A stretch of DNA of 64,000 bases from Sphingobacteriales bacterium. Lineage in GTDB: Bacteria > Bacteroidota > Bacteroidia > Chitinophagales > JADIYW01. Positions 18,392 through 27,870 of the stretch are shown here, piece after piece; positions within the stretch are counted from its first letter, which is position 1; each line of letters starts with the position of its first letter. The position numbers and the translations under genes were made by a program. Below the pieces are notes generated by a model, which had not been told where the DNA came from, ran no database searches, and was given only the letters and a program-made list of their open reading frames with translations. Location of the stretch: contig CP064984.1 in the NCBI GenBank assembly GCA_016699615.1, forward strand, positions 1,832,001 through 1,896,000, in the 5' to 3' direction.

Positions 18392-20326
18392 TCAATACGG
18401 ATGTGTAACAGTGCCTATTTTTTTGGCTAGTTCGTTTCTAATGCTTAAGAGTTGTATTTTCTTTAAATAGGATGCAAAAGTAAGCTCTTCTTCTTTACTT
18501 TCTTCAGATTCTTTTATTTTTTCATCAATTTGCTGTATGGCTTCCATTATTTTAAGATACTGATATCTATTCATGACAGAAATGACATCGGTTTTGTAAG
18601 TTCTATTGGCTTCTTTTACTATAATTTCATGCCTTTTCAACCAATTTGGACTCAGCTCATAGCTTGATGCTTGTATGTCTATCAAGGTTTTTTTTACTTC
18701 ATCATCTTCAATATGCGTCAGTTGATTAATTTCTTCAAATGGTACATCTTGCTCATAAGCATTAATATAATATTTAATGACTTTGTCGAAAATTGAGTTT
18801 TTAAATGGCGTATCTATTAATTCTGAAAGTACAAAAACACCCACGTTTTCATCTTCATTCATTTCTTTGTCGGCGTGTTCCAATAAAACCCGAATGATAT
18901 CTTTTTCTTGGAAATAGAAAGTTGGTGTTGCTGTTTTTGTTTGCTGTTTTTCTAATTCAATTTGCTGTGTAGGATATTCTTCTGCTTCATTATCATTGTT
19001 CCAATCTTCTTGTTTTTTTAGCTGCTGAGATTTTATTTTATTGATTTCAATATTTAAAATCTTTTCATCAATATCTACAATTTTAGCACATTCTTTTATG
19101 TATAGTTGTCGTTTAATATTATCGCTAACCAATGCTATACTTCGTACAATGTCTTTTATAATCTCAGATTTCTTGATTGGGTCGTTAGCCACTTCTTCAA
19201 TGCCTTGCGATGCTTTGAATAATATAAAATCTTTTTGATTGTTTTGAATATAATTTAATGCAACATCAGTGCCATTATTGCGTACAAACGAGTCTGGATC
19301 TTCTGCATTGGGAAGCATTACAATTTTTACATTCAAGCCAATTTCCAAAACAATATCCAATCCACGTAGAGCTGCTTTTACACCAGCTGCATCACCATCA
19401 TACAGTATAACTATATTTTGAGTAAACCTTTTGATGAGTAACACTTGCTCGCGTGTAAGTGCTGTACCAGAACTCGCTACTACATTTTTTATGCCAGCTT
19501 GGTACAATGAAATAACATCTGTGTAACCTTCCACCAAAATACATTCATCTTGTTTCCTGATAAATTCTTTTGCATGGAAAATGCCATACAATAATTGACT
19601 TTTGTGATATACTTCTGTTTCTGCTGTATTAATATATTTTGGCTGATTTTCTGCTTTTCTTAATACTCTTCCGCCAAATGCTACTGTTTTGCCAGATATA
19701 TTATGTATTGGAAACATTAGTCTATCTCTAAAGAAATCATATTTCTTATTGTTTTTCTCTTTAATTAGTCCAGCATTCAACAATACATCTTCATTGTATG
19801 CATTGCTTTTAGCTTCGTTTAAGAATGCATCAAAGCTATCTGGTGCATACCCTATCTGAAATTTTTCAATCACTTCATGGCTCAAGCCTCTTTCTGTACA
19901 ATAACTTAGAGCAATTGCTTGTCCATCTTCTGTTTCTAGCAATTGTTTGTGGTAAAATTTAGATGCAAAATTTAAAGCAATATATAAGCTATCTACTTGT
20001 GCTTGCTCGGCTTTACTTTCTTCAGTTTGCGTATAAGTTTCTTCTACTTCAATATGATATTTGTTCGCCAAAAATTTTAGAGCTTCAGGATATGATAATT
20101 TTTCGTGCTCCATTATAAAATTGATGGAATCGCCGCCTTTGCCACAACCAAAACATTTGAATATATTTTTGTTCGGATTAACCACAAACGAAGGTGTTTT
20201 TTCTTGATGGAAAGGACAATTACCTTTGTAGATACTGCCAGATTTTTTCAGATTCACATAATCGCCCACCACTTCAACAATCTGGGCTGTGTCTATAATT
20301 TTTCGTATGGTGTCTCTAGTAATCAA
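18392..20326 (-). CDS. dnaG: DNA primase
   Basis: Makes RNA primers for replication. 644 residues in the usual order: CHC2 zinc domain at residues 37-65 (CPFH and CFGCGKGG), the RNA polymerase core with FRDRLMFPI, and the TOPRIM motif ILVEGYTDVISL followed by ILYDGDAAG. The helicase-binding C-terminal part is divergent, as usual. It points away from the CRISPR locus and marks its left flank. Confidence 0.94.
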   Translation of the reverse strand: MITRDTIRKIIDTAQIVEVVGDYVNLKKSGSIYKGNCPFHQEKTPSFVVNPNKNIFKCFGCGKGGDSINFIMEHEKLSYPEALKFLANKYHIEVEETYTQTEESKAEQAQVDSLYIALNFASKFYHKQLLETEDGQAIALSYCTERGLSHEVIEKFQIGYAPDSFDAFLNEAKSNAYNEDVLLNAGLIKEKNNKKYDFFRDRLMFPIHNISGKTVAFGGRVLRKAENQPKYINTAETEVYHKSQLLYGIFHAKEFIRKQDECILVEGYTDVISLYQAGIKNVVASSGTALTREQVLLIKRFTQNIVILYDGDAAGVKAALRGLDIVLEIGLNVKIVMLPNAEDPDSFVRNNGTDVALNYIQNNQKDFILFKASQGIEEVANDPIKKSEIIKDIVRSIALVSDNIKRQLYIKECAKIVDIDEKILNIEINKIKSQQLKKQEDWNNDNEAEEYPTQQIELEKQQTKTATPTFYFQEKDIIRVLLEHADKEMNEDENVGVFVLSELIDTPFKNSIFDKVIKYYINAYEQDVPFEEINQLTHIEDDEVKKTLIDIQASSYELSPNWLKRHEIIVKEANRTYKTDVISVMNRYQYLKIMEAIQQIDEKIKESEESKEEELTFASYLKKIQLLSIRNELAKKIGTVTHPY

Positions 20327-20496
20327 GTGTGTAAAGATAAGAACTCTCCATTAAAAAATTGAAGCAATACTATAATAATGCAATTTGTTGAAGTAGCTGT
20401 AGGTTTAGCTGGCTAATGAATATACGCACTAAGGAAAAATACTAAAATGTTGAAATCTTTGTAGCAAAAATATAAATTTTAAAATTAACAATCTAT

Positions 20497-20504
20497 TATA
20501 TTTG
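20497..20504 (+). promoter_or_regulatory. Possible -7 box for the cas13b operon
   Basis: TATATTTG fits the Bacteroidota TAnnTTTG element and lies 22 bases upstream of the first gene of the operon. No clear TTG was found at 19-21 bases upstream, and in such A+T-rich DNA a chance match is possible. Confidence 0.35.
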
Positions 20505-20525
20505 ATATAGTAAAACTATACAATT

Positions 20526-21179
20526 ATGGAAAAACTTTCTTTTAAGTATTATACTATTTCTGCGGCAATAGCTATAGTCATTAGCTCATCTCTTGCTTTC
20601 TTAGGATTTAATAATTTAATTGCGCAAATAACTAAAAACTTTTGTTCAGAAGCAAAGCAAATTATTTCATTAATAATGAGTCTCTTTTCTGTAGCAACAA
20701 TTGCCTACCTGCTGAACCATTATTGTTTTGGTATAATGCGTTATTTTTTAGGATTACCTGATTTGCGAGGAAACTATACAGGTAAGCTTGAAAGTAGTTA
20801 TCATGTAGATGATGATGAAAGCAAACCACATATTACTAAATATGTAAAAATTAGTATTTCACAGAATGTAAATGGTTTTTATGTCGAAGCATTTTTTTAT
20901 GAACATGAAGCATCTTTAAAACATAGTTCAGAATCGTATAGTGTTTCGCATGATATTGATAAGAAACCTAATAATGAGTATATTATTACTTACAGATACA
21001 AAAATAAAGCAGATAAGCTACATGATGACCACGAGAAATATGGCTTAACTGACCACGATGGTATTACTATTTTAACTTTTAATGCTAAAAATAAAACCTT
21101 AAATGGAAAATATTTTAACGATAGCCAAAACCGACCAAGCTATGGAAATTTAAATTTAACTAAAAACAATAAATTATAG
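20526..21179 (+). CDS. Two-helix membrane protein with Cap15-like beta-rich domain, cas13b-linked accessory (csx27 position)
   Basis: 217 residues. Two hydrophobic helices lie at about 11-33 and 44-67, then a soluble beta-rich domain to the end. That domain starts LPDLRGNYTGKLESS and carries spaced motifs (VKISISQN, YIITYRYKNK, DHDGITILTF, LNGKYF, YGNLNL). Its layout resembles the cyclic-nucleotide-recognition beta-barrel of the CBASS effector Cap15 (S-2TM-beta group). This is a by-eye judgement. It is four bases upstream of cas13b and so probably co-translated, the position held by csx27 in type VI-B1 loci. Whether it belongs to the Csx27 family needs a profile comparison. A role at the membrane, modulating or executing Cas13b immunity, is inference. 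Confidence 0.7.
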   Translation: MEKLSFKYYTISAAIAIVISSSLAFLGFNNLIAQITKNFCSEAKQIISLIMSLFSVATIAYLLNHYCFGIMRYFLGLPDLRGNYTGKLESSYHVDDDESKPHITKYVKISISQNVNGFYVEAFFYEHEASLKHSSESYSVSHDIDKKPNNEYIITYRYKNKADKLHDDHEKYGLTDHDGITILTFNAKNKTLNGKYFNDSQNRPSYGNLNLTKNNKL

Positions 21180-21183
21180 AACT

Positions 21184-24100
21184 ATGGAAACAAATAACAA
21201 AAGAGAAAAAAATTATTCTCAACCAACACTAGAGAAAAATGGAGAATTAGCTCTGTTTTATAACTTGGCTTATAATAGAATAAGCGAATATATTAAACTT
21301 CAAGAAAAAAATGCTAAAGATGAAATAAGAGACTATTTTGGTGATGTAGATATAAAACACGAAAAATTTTCTGAAGCTTTATTTAGTGAAAGTACCTACA
21401 CCAATTTAAAAATATACTTGTGGAAAGAACAAAAAGGAGGAAAGATAAAATATATAAAACCATGGGAAATAGAGATGATAAATCATATGTTGCACCTTTT
21501 ATGGCGATTAAGAGACTTTCATTCACACTATTGGCATGATAATGCTGGTATTGTAATTTTTAAAGAAGATTTTAGAGCTTTTCTTATTGAAAAGTTTAAT
21601 GAAGCATTAACTTCTTATGATGCTAGATATCCTTTTGCTCAAAAATATTACAGAAACCAAGTTCCTATTTTAATTAATGCAGAAACAAATAAATTTAATA
21701 CCGAAGGCATAAACTTTTATTTAAGTTTCTTTTTAACAAAGAGCCAAATGGAATTATTTATGAATAATCGTGAATATCTTAAAATGAAAGGCGTAAAGAA
21801 AGAATCAAAGAATTCTGAAAATATAAGAGACTTTGATTTTATGAGAAAAGTAAATACACATTTTTGCCTGTCAGATGGGCACCAACTAAATATTGCTTCA
21901 TTGAAAAAAGAAGATACATTATTTGATGAATATTTAGCTGATCAAATCATTAATAACGAAGAAGGAATAACATTAGATAAACAAAGCCTTGAAATTCTAA
22001 AAATAGAAACAGAAAACTACCTTAACTCCATACCTGCATACTTATACAATGAATTAAATATTAACCAAAAGAAATATCAAGTAAAAAGATTGAACAATAA
22101 TTATTTAGTGCTTTTATCACAATATATTGCCCTGCATACAACAAAATTTTTAAAAGATAATAACGACAAAAGACAAATAAACTGGAAAGTTACCGAATAT
22201 ACTATTGAAAAAAGAAATCCTATAAGAAAAGAAGAATTAAGAGAAGTATCTGAAAATGAAAATAAACAAATACCTAACAACTATGATAAAATAGTCCATA
22301 AATTCAACACCAACTTTGGTATTCAGTTTAAAATTGACGATTCTGATAAATCTAAAGTAATTCAGTATTATAATAAACCATACACAGATAAAAATCTTAC
22401 TGCAATAGAGCTTGTCTTTACTGATAATTCAAGAATACGATTTAATATTGGGCTTAAAGCTCTTACTCATTGGGCAACAATGATTATTGGCGGGCATATT
22501 GATAAAGTAGTGAATAATCTTTTTGTTTTTGCAGAAGAATACAAACAGCTTGTAGAATATATCAGATACAGAACCAACGATTTTGATTTAGACAAAACAC
22601 AATATATAAAAATGTTTTGCCAAAAAGGAGTTTCTGGAGATAAAAACGCTATTGGCTTACAAATTCCACAACCTCTTTTAGATGCTTATTTTGCAATAAA
22701 AAATACAGATTTTGTAGAAATTCCTGTCGATGAACTGAGAACAAAAGTATTACAAAAAGCAAAAAGTAGAATTGGTGTTTTAGAAGAAATGAAATCTAAA
22801 GCAGTTGATACCAATTATCACGATTATAAAATGAGTGCAGAGCTAATTAAAGAGTTTAATAATTTAAAATCAGAATACAATTTAGATAAAAAAAACTTTG
22901 CTAATACTGAGCGATTAGATGAACTAGACACACTTTTAAAAGAAGATAAAAAAATACAAAAGAAGAATACAAAAATTCGTTTCAGTAAAATGAAAGAACT
23001 GCTTTTTGTAATGAAATGGATTTTAGAGAAATCTAAAAAATTTAACGACCCAAAACAAAAGAAAGCAGTATGCAAATACATTTATTTATTAGATGACAAA
23101 ACCTCTGCTGAAAAATTTCTTAAAAATGATAAAATAGAAAAATTAGATTCAGATTTAGCCTTGTATTCTGCTTCTGAATGGCTTACAAGACTAGCCACAA
23201 AAGAAGAATACCAAACAGATGAAAACCCACAGCTAGTAGAAAGAAAAGCATTACACAATATTTTTTTTACAACAGCTACAAGTTTTGATGAAGCCTATCT
23301 ACAAGTAATAGATTTAGCCATTAAAAAATACAATACTTTGCAAGAAACTATTAATAAACACATAGAAACAAACAGTAAAGAAACATCAACAAGCATACCA
23401 CCATCAAAAGATAAAACAGATGGAAGATTAATGTGGCTATTACAAAGATGTAAAGAACTAGATTTAACTAATAAATCATATACGCTTTCTGCTAATAGCG
23501 ATTTTAGAGAAGCTACAAAAAAAGAGGTAGATAGAATAAAAGAATTGGTAATGCCTTATGTTTTTAAATATGATTATATAGATGAAAATAATTTTAAGGA
23601 AGGCTATATTTTTGGATTATCCAACTGGTTTTTTGAAACAATAGATAATTTTAAAGAAAAATTTATAGCCACAAAAAACACTCATATAGTTCAATTTGTT
23701 GAAGAAAAACGAAAACAATATCAGGAGTATTTCAAGAATAATCAAAATGCACAACCTTATTTGGTATCAAAAGATGCCTTTAGTAATAGGTTAGAAAAAG
23801 AAGATTTTAATAAGGCAAGAACCTTTTATCAAGATGTAGTACACGATGCCTTACTTGCTAAATTAAAAGACAATTATTTTAATTTACAATCACATAAATT
23901 TGATATTAAGCGAACTAGAAGCAAAGATATTAAAATAGAGCATATAATAAATGACATAAAACTACATACTTTTATACCTATAAAGCTATTGCAAAGAAAT
24001 AATGGAGTAATCCATAAAAAACACATTATAAAAATGATGGAGCTACTGTATAAAAAAGAAATTCAAAAAGGTAGAGATAATCCAAAAACAACTTTCGAAT

Positions 24101-24426
24101 ATCAAACCATAGTTCAGCGATTACAAAGTTATTACCAACAAAGTATAAAGTATGTATCAGAAATTTTAAAGAACGAGAAAGAATATGGAGAAAGCCAAGA
24201 TTGGGCGGCTATACAAAATAAAATAGACCTTATTAACAATCCTATTCCGCAAGAATTTGAGCATAAAAAATTTGAAGTATTTAGAAGTTATATTGAAAGT
24301 AAATATGTAAACGCTTTCGTGGATATTGAAAAACAACTACGAAATAAAATATTTCATTTAGATGTAGCAGAAAAAGGATTTGGAAATCTATTAAAACTAA
24401 AACAACAAAATAATACCAATATATAA
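21184..24426 (+). CDS. cas13b: Cas13b, type VI-B CRISPR RNA-guided RNA nuclease
   Basis: 1080 residues, within the Cas13b range. Two HEPN catalytic motifs sit at the two ends, as expected for this subtype: R110-DFHS-H115 near the N-terminus and R1053-NKIF-H1058 near the C-terminus. The middle is lysine-rich and helical. Cas13b binds a crRNA, cuts complementary RNA and then cleaves other RNA nonspecifically. It processes its own crRNA. The associated array lies 70 bases downstream in the same direction, and its repeat ends GGTATTCACAAC as in other VI-B repeats. No frameshift or missing motif was seen, so it looks functional. Confidence 0.95.
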   Translation: METNNKREKNYSQPTLEKNGELALFYNLAYNRISEYIKLQEKNAKDEIRDYFGDVDIKHEKFSEALFSESTYTNLKIYLWKEQKGGKIKYIKPWEIEMINHMLHLLWRLRDFHSHYWHDNAGIVIFKEDFRAFLIEKFNEALTSYDARYPFAQKYYRNQVPILINAETNKFNTEGINFYLSFFLTKSQMELFMNNREYLKMKGVKKESKNSENIRDFDFMRKVNTHFCLSDGHQLNIASLKKEDTLFDEYLADQIINNEEGITLDKQSLEILKIETENYLNSIPAYLYNELNINQKKYQVKRLNNNYLVLLSQYIALHTTKFLKDNNDKRQINWKVTEYTIEKRNPIRKEELREVSENENKQIPNNYDKIVHKFNTNFGIQFKIDDSDKSKVIQYYNKPYTDKNLTAIELVFTDNSRIRFNIGLKALTHWATMIIGGHIDKVVNNLFVFAEEYKQLVEYIRYRTNDFDLDKTQYIKMFCQKGVSGDKNAIGLQIPQPLLDAYFAIKNTDFVEIPVDELRTKVLQKAKSRIGVLEEMKSKAVDTNYHDYKMSAELIKEFNNLKSEYNLDKKNFANTERLDELDTLLKEDKKIQKKNTKIRFSKMKELLFVMKWILEKSKKFNDPKQKKAVCKYIYLLDDKTSAEKFLKNDKIEKLDSDLALYSASEWLTRLATKEEYQTDENPQLVERKALHNIFFTTATSFDEAYLQVIDLAIKKYNTLQETINKHIETNSKETSTSIPPSKDKTDGRLMWLLQRCKELDLTNKSYTLSANSDFREATKKEVDRIKELVMPYVFKYDYIDENNFKEGYIFGLSNWFFETIDNFKEKFIATKNTHIVQFVEEKRKQYQEYFKNNQNAQPYLVSKDAFSNRLEKEDFNKARTFYQDVVHDALLAKLKDNYFNLQSHKFDIKRTRSKDIKIEHIINDIKLHTFIPIKLLQRNNGVIHKKHIIKMMELLYKKEIQKGRDNPKTTFEYQTIVQRLQSYYQQSIKYVSEILKNEKEYGESQDWAAIQNKIDLINNPIPQEFEHKKFEVFRSYIESKYVNAFVDIEKQLRNKIFHLDVAEKGFGNLLKLKQQNNTNI

Positions 24427-24496
24427 CCAAAACATGCATTTTTATAAAGCAGAAAACAAGCTAAATTATTTATATTTAGCACTTTATAAACAAGCC
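24427..24496 (+). other. A+T-rich spacer between cas13b and the array (candidate leader)
   Basis: 70 bases between the cas13b stop and the first repeat, with no gene. The A+T-rich stretch TTATATTTAGCACTTTATAA directly before the repeat could act as leader or promoter, but transcription from the cas13b promoter is equally possible. Confidence 0.4.
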
Positions 24497-25454
24497 GTTG
24501 TGACACACCACATTTTGAAAGGTATTCACAACAATCTGCAACAGCAGTAGGTAAAACATATTGTTGTGACACACCACATTTTGAAAGGTATTCACAACAT
24601 GCCGCTGGTGGTGTAGAAGCTTATAAATGTTGTGACACACCACATTTTGAAAGGTATTCACAACACTATATCTGCAACAAATCCTATGCCTACCGTTGTG
24701 ACACACCACATTTTGAAAGGTATTCACAACTTGGAGATGGAGTATATAAAACAGGTATTTGTTGTGACACACCACATTTTGAAAGGTATTCACAACTAAT
24801 CAATGGTATCAAAAACACATGTGTCTGTTGTGACACACCACATTTTGAAAGGTATTCACAACGCTAATTCAGGTAGAAAGCGTTTCTTCTTAGTTGTGAC
24901 ACACCACATTTTGAAAGGTATTCACAACCCTTCACGAAAAGTACGGTAAGTGCTTGTGTTGTGACACACCACATTTTGAAAGGTATTCACAACATATACT
25001 CTTGAATATATTTTATATATACAGTTGTGACACACCACATTTTGAAAGGTATTCACAACGATTATAATACTCTAAAATCATGTCTTTGTGTTGTGACACA
25101 CCACATTTTGAAAGGTATTCACAACTTCAATAAATAGACACAAATACTATCATTGTTGTGACACACCACATTTTGAAAGGTATTCACAACGATACTAAAT
25201 TCGATACTACCACACCTTCCGTTGTGACACACCACATTTTGAAAGGTATTCACAACTGGCATAGTTTTTTCATCAAAAAAAACGCAGTTGTGACACACCA
25301 CATTTTGAAAGGTATTCACAACAGAAAACGCTGCCTTTATGTTAGTTGTAATGTTGTGACACACCACATTTTGAAAGGTATTCACAACGATTTCTGCGTA
25401 ATATCTACTTTTATTATTGTTGTGACACACCACATTTTGAAAGGTATTCACAAC
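24497..25454 (+). CRISPR. Type VI-B CRISPR array: 15 repeats of 36 bp, 14 spacers of 29-30 bp
   Basis: Repeat starts are 24497, 24563, 24629, 24695, 24761, 24827, 24893, 24958, 25024, 25090, 25155, 25221, 25287, 25353 and 25419. The repeat begins GTTGTGACACACC and ends AAAGGTATTCACAAC; all 15 copies looked identical. Its ends pair (GTTGTGA with TCACAAC, 7 bp). Spacers are 30 bases except those starting at 24929 and 25126, which are 29. The sequence and orientation fit crRNAs of the spacer-then-repeat Cas13b type. Open frames reading through the array on both strands are artefacts. Confidence 0.97.
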
Positions 25455-25870
25455 TGAATAATTTAATAATGAAGCAATTCGATAATGTAATAATGAAATA
25501 CAAAAGCAAAAAGTCTTATGTCTCACATCTTAAATCTTATGTCTATTTTCAGTTCACATTTTATAGAGTAAACACAACATGAATAATTTAATAATGAAGC
25601 AATTCGATAATGTAACAATGAAATACAAAAGCAAGAAGTCTCATGTCTTATATCTTAAATCTTATGTCTATTTTAATGTAACAATGAAATACAAAAGCAA
25701 AAAGTCTTACTACTTAATCCTTGCTACTTACTACTAATTAAAAAAGTCTTAAATCTTATGTCTATTTTAATGTAACAATGAAATACAAAAGCAAAAAGTC
25801 TTACTACTCAATTCTTGCTACTTACTACTACTTAATACTTGCTACTTACTACTAATTAAAAAAGTCTCAT
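25455..25870. repeat. Tandem degenerate tail repeats after the array
   Basis: A segment starting TGAATAATTTAATAATGAAG directly after the last CRISPR repeat recurs at about 25580. Its core, AATGAAATACAAAAGCAA followed by AAGTCT, occurs four times (beginning near 25484, 25607, 25675 and 25769). The rest is low-complexity text of the ACTTACTACT and CTTAAATCTTATGTC type that is common between Bacteroidota genes. No gene is seen in these 415 bases. Confidence 0.8.
25543..25578 (+). repeat. Decayed CRISPR repeat between the two tail copies
   Basis: The 36 bases ending CACAAC at 25578 match the array repeat at about 22 positions, including the blocks CACATTTT and CACAAC at the correct spacing. It is followed, like the last true repeat, by TGAATAATTTAATAATGAAG. 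It is therefore probably the remnant of a repeat duplicated together with the tail. Confidence 0.55.
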
Positions 25871-25925
25871 GTCTCTTAAGTATCTTTACACTATCATTTA
25901 ACTATAAATAAGTTACTGAATAAAC

Positions 25926-27507
25926 ATGAAAAAAAATCTATTACTTACATTGCCTGTAGCTATTGCCTTCGATGAAAGCAAACTATATCAACACATTAAA
26001 CACGAACTGCAAATTAAAGATGAACAGAAATTTAGTATAAGAATACTAAAACGTTCTATTGATGCCAGACAAAGAAATATAAAAGTAAATCTACAAGCAG
26101 ATGTATTTGTTGATGAACCTATGACTAGTTTATTCCAAAATTCATTTGCTTATACAGACGTATCTAAGCAACAGCAAGTAATTATTATTGGTGCTGGCCC
26201 AGCTGGTTTGTTTGCAGCACTAAGGTTAATAGAACTTGGCATAAAACCAATTATTTTAGAAAGAGGAAAAAATGTGCAAGACAGAAGGAGAGACTTAGCC
26301 AACATCAATAAAAATAATATTGTAAATGAAAACTCAAACTATTGTTTTGGCGAAGGTGGTGCAGGCACATACAGCGATGGAAAATTATACACTAGAGCTA
26401 CCAAACGTGGTGATATAAGAAGAGTGTTAGAAATTTTGGTACAACATGGTGCAAAGCAGAAAATATATTGTCTGATGCACATCCACATATTGGCACCAAC
26501 AAACTACCTAAGATTATTCAAAATATTAGAAATACAATTATTGAATATGGTGGAGAAATACACTTTAATACAAAGCTTATAGATTTTAATGTAAAAAATA
26601 ATACAATAGAATCTGTGTCTGCAATAGATGTAGAAAACAATACAATAGAAGATTACAAAGGCATCGCCTACATATTAGCAACAGGACATTCAGCAAGAGA
26701 TATTTTTGAATTATTGCATCATAAATCAATTAAGATAGAAAATAAACCATTTGCTTTAGGCGTACGTGTAGAACATCAGCAACAAGTTATAAACCAACAT
26801 CAATACCACAATAGCGAAGATATTAATTTGTTGCCAGCAGCATCATACAGTTTGGTGGATAATGTAGCATACAAAAATACAACGAAAGGTGTGTTTTCAT
26901 TTTGTATGTGCCCAGGCGGATTTGTTGTGCCAGCACTACTGCGCAAACAGAAGTAGTAGTAAATGGTATGTCGCCATCAAAAAGAGATTCGCAATATGCC
27001 AATTCTGGTATTGTAGTGAGTATAGATGAAAATGATTGGAAAATATTTGAAGGTAAAGGTGTACTTGCAGCATTAGAATTTCAAAAACAAGCAGAGCAAA
27101 ATGCATGGCGCATCTCACAAAGTCAAGTAGCACCAGCACAACTATTGAACGATTTTATTCAAAAGAAAAATTCAAGTACAGTATTAGCAACATCGTACCA
27201 GCCAGGTTTGGCAGCTACAAACTTGTACGATGTATTGCCAGAAGTTGTAGCTACTTGCTTACAAAAAGGATTTCTTGCATTTGGGAAAAAAATCAAACAA
27301 TTTAATACCAATGAAGCACAGATAATTGGTGTAGAAAGCAGAACATCATCGCCAGTAAGAATACCCAGAGACAAAGAAACATTGGAGCATATACAAACTA
27401 AAAAACTCTTTCCATGTGCCGAAGGCGCAGGCTATGCTGGTGGCATTATGAGCGCTGCCATAGATGGCGAGCGTTGTGCTGAAAGCATTGTAAGAATATA
27501 TAAATAA
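25926..27507 (+). CDS. FAD-dependent oxidoreductase (COG2509-like), two frameshifts
   Basis: About 527 residues when joined. A basic N-terminal domain precedes the FAD-binding GAGPAGLFAALRL motif, then FGEGGAGTYSDGKLYTR, GTNKLPKII, CMCPGGFVVPA, and the C-terminal PCAEGAGYAGGIMSAAIDG. The frame is lost at about 26456 (one G short: GAKAENILSDAHPHIG is restored by adding it) and again at about 26935 (one base short in PAATAQTEVVVNG). All conserved blocks survive in the three frames. The reaction is unknown. It lies right of the CRISPR locus and converges on rnpB. Confidence 0.8.
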
Positions 27508-27508
27508 A

Positions 27509-27838
27509 TGCAGGTCTATAAGCCGAGTTCTGTATAAAATATTGCTATTTTATTTCTATCATTTATCTGGGATAGTTGTCACCAACTACCTCTATCCATC
27601 TACCCACCAACATCCAGCGAGTAACTGTCAAGCATTGGGTTACATGATGTTTCAGCATCTGGGGTTTGCCTGTGCTAATATATTACTACAAAAGCATGTT
27701 TCACTACAGCACTACCTGTACTATTTTCTGTGGCACTTTCCATACATTACTGCATACAGCTGTTAGCTGTCAGATTTACTCTTTGCTGCTCAGACTTTCC
27801 TCATCTATAAAACTATAAACGCGATAGAACGACCTGCA
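27509..27838 (-). ncRNA. rnpB: RNase P RNA
   Basis: Catalytic RNA that trims the 5' end of tRNA precursors. On the minus strand the 5' end TGCAGGTCGTTCTATCGCG and the 3' end ACAGAACTCGGCTTATAGAC form the P1 stem (TGCAGGTC with GACCTGCA). The conserved GAGGAAAGTC block near the 5' end and the CAGAACTCGGCTTAT block near the 3' end are the family hallmarks. Length about 330 bases is typical. An open frame on the plus strand here is a shadow. Confidence 0.93.
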
Positions 27839-27870
27839 CCACAAAATTAATCTTTTATTTGTAAATTATT

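Noticed and set aside
20378..20417. Short frame reading MQFVEVAVGLAG upstream of the cas13b operon
   Set aside because: Only 12 codons; a faint resemblance to a replication-protein N-terminus is not enough to call a remnant.
20327..20525. tracrRNA or second CRISPR element upstream of cas13b
   Set aside because: No sequence matching the repeat was seen there, and Cas13b needs no tracrRNA.
24476..25526. Open frames on both strands running through the CRISPR array
   Set aside because: The 36-base repeat with a 30-base spacer gives a 66-base period divisible by three, so frames stay open by chance; the protein would be a repeat artefact.
27542..27766. 74-residue plus-strand frame
   Set aside because: It lies wholly inside the RNase P RNA gene.
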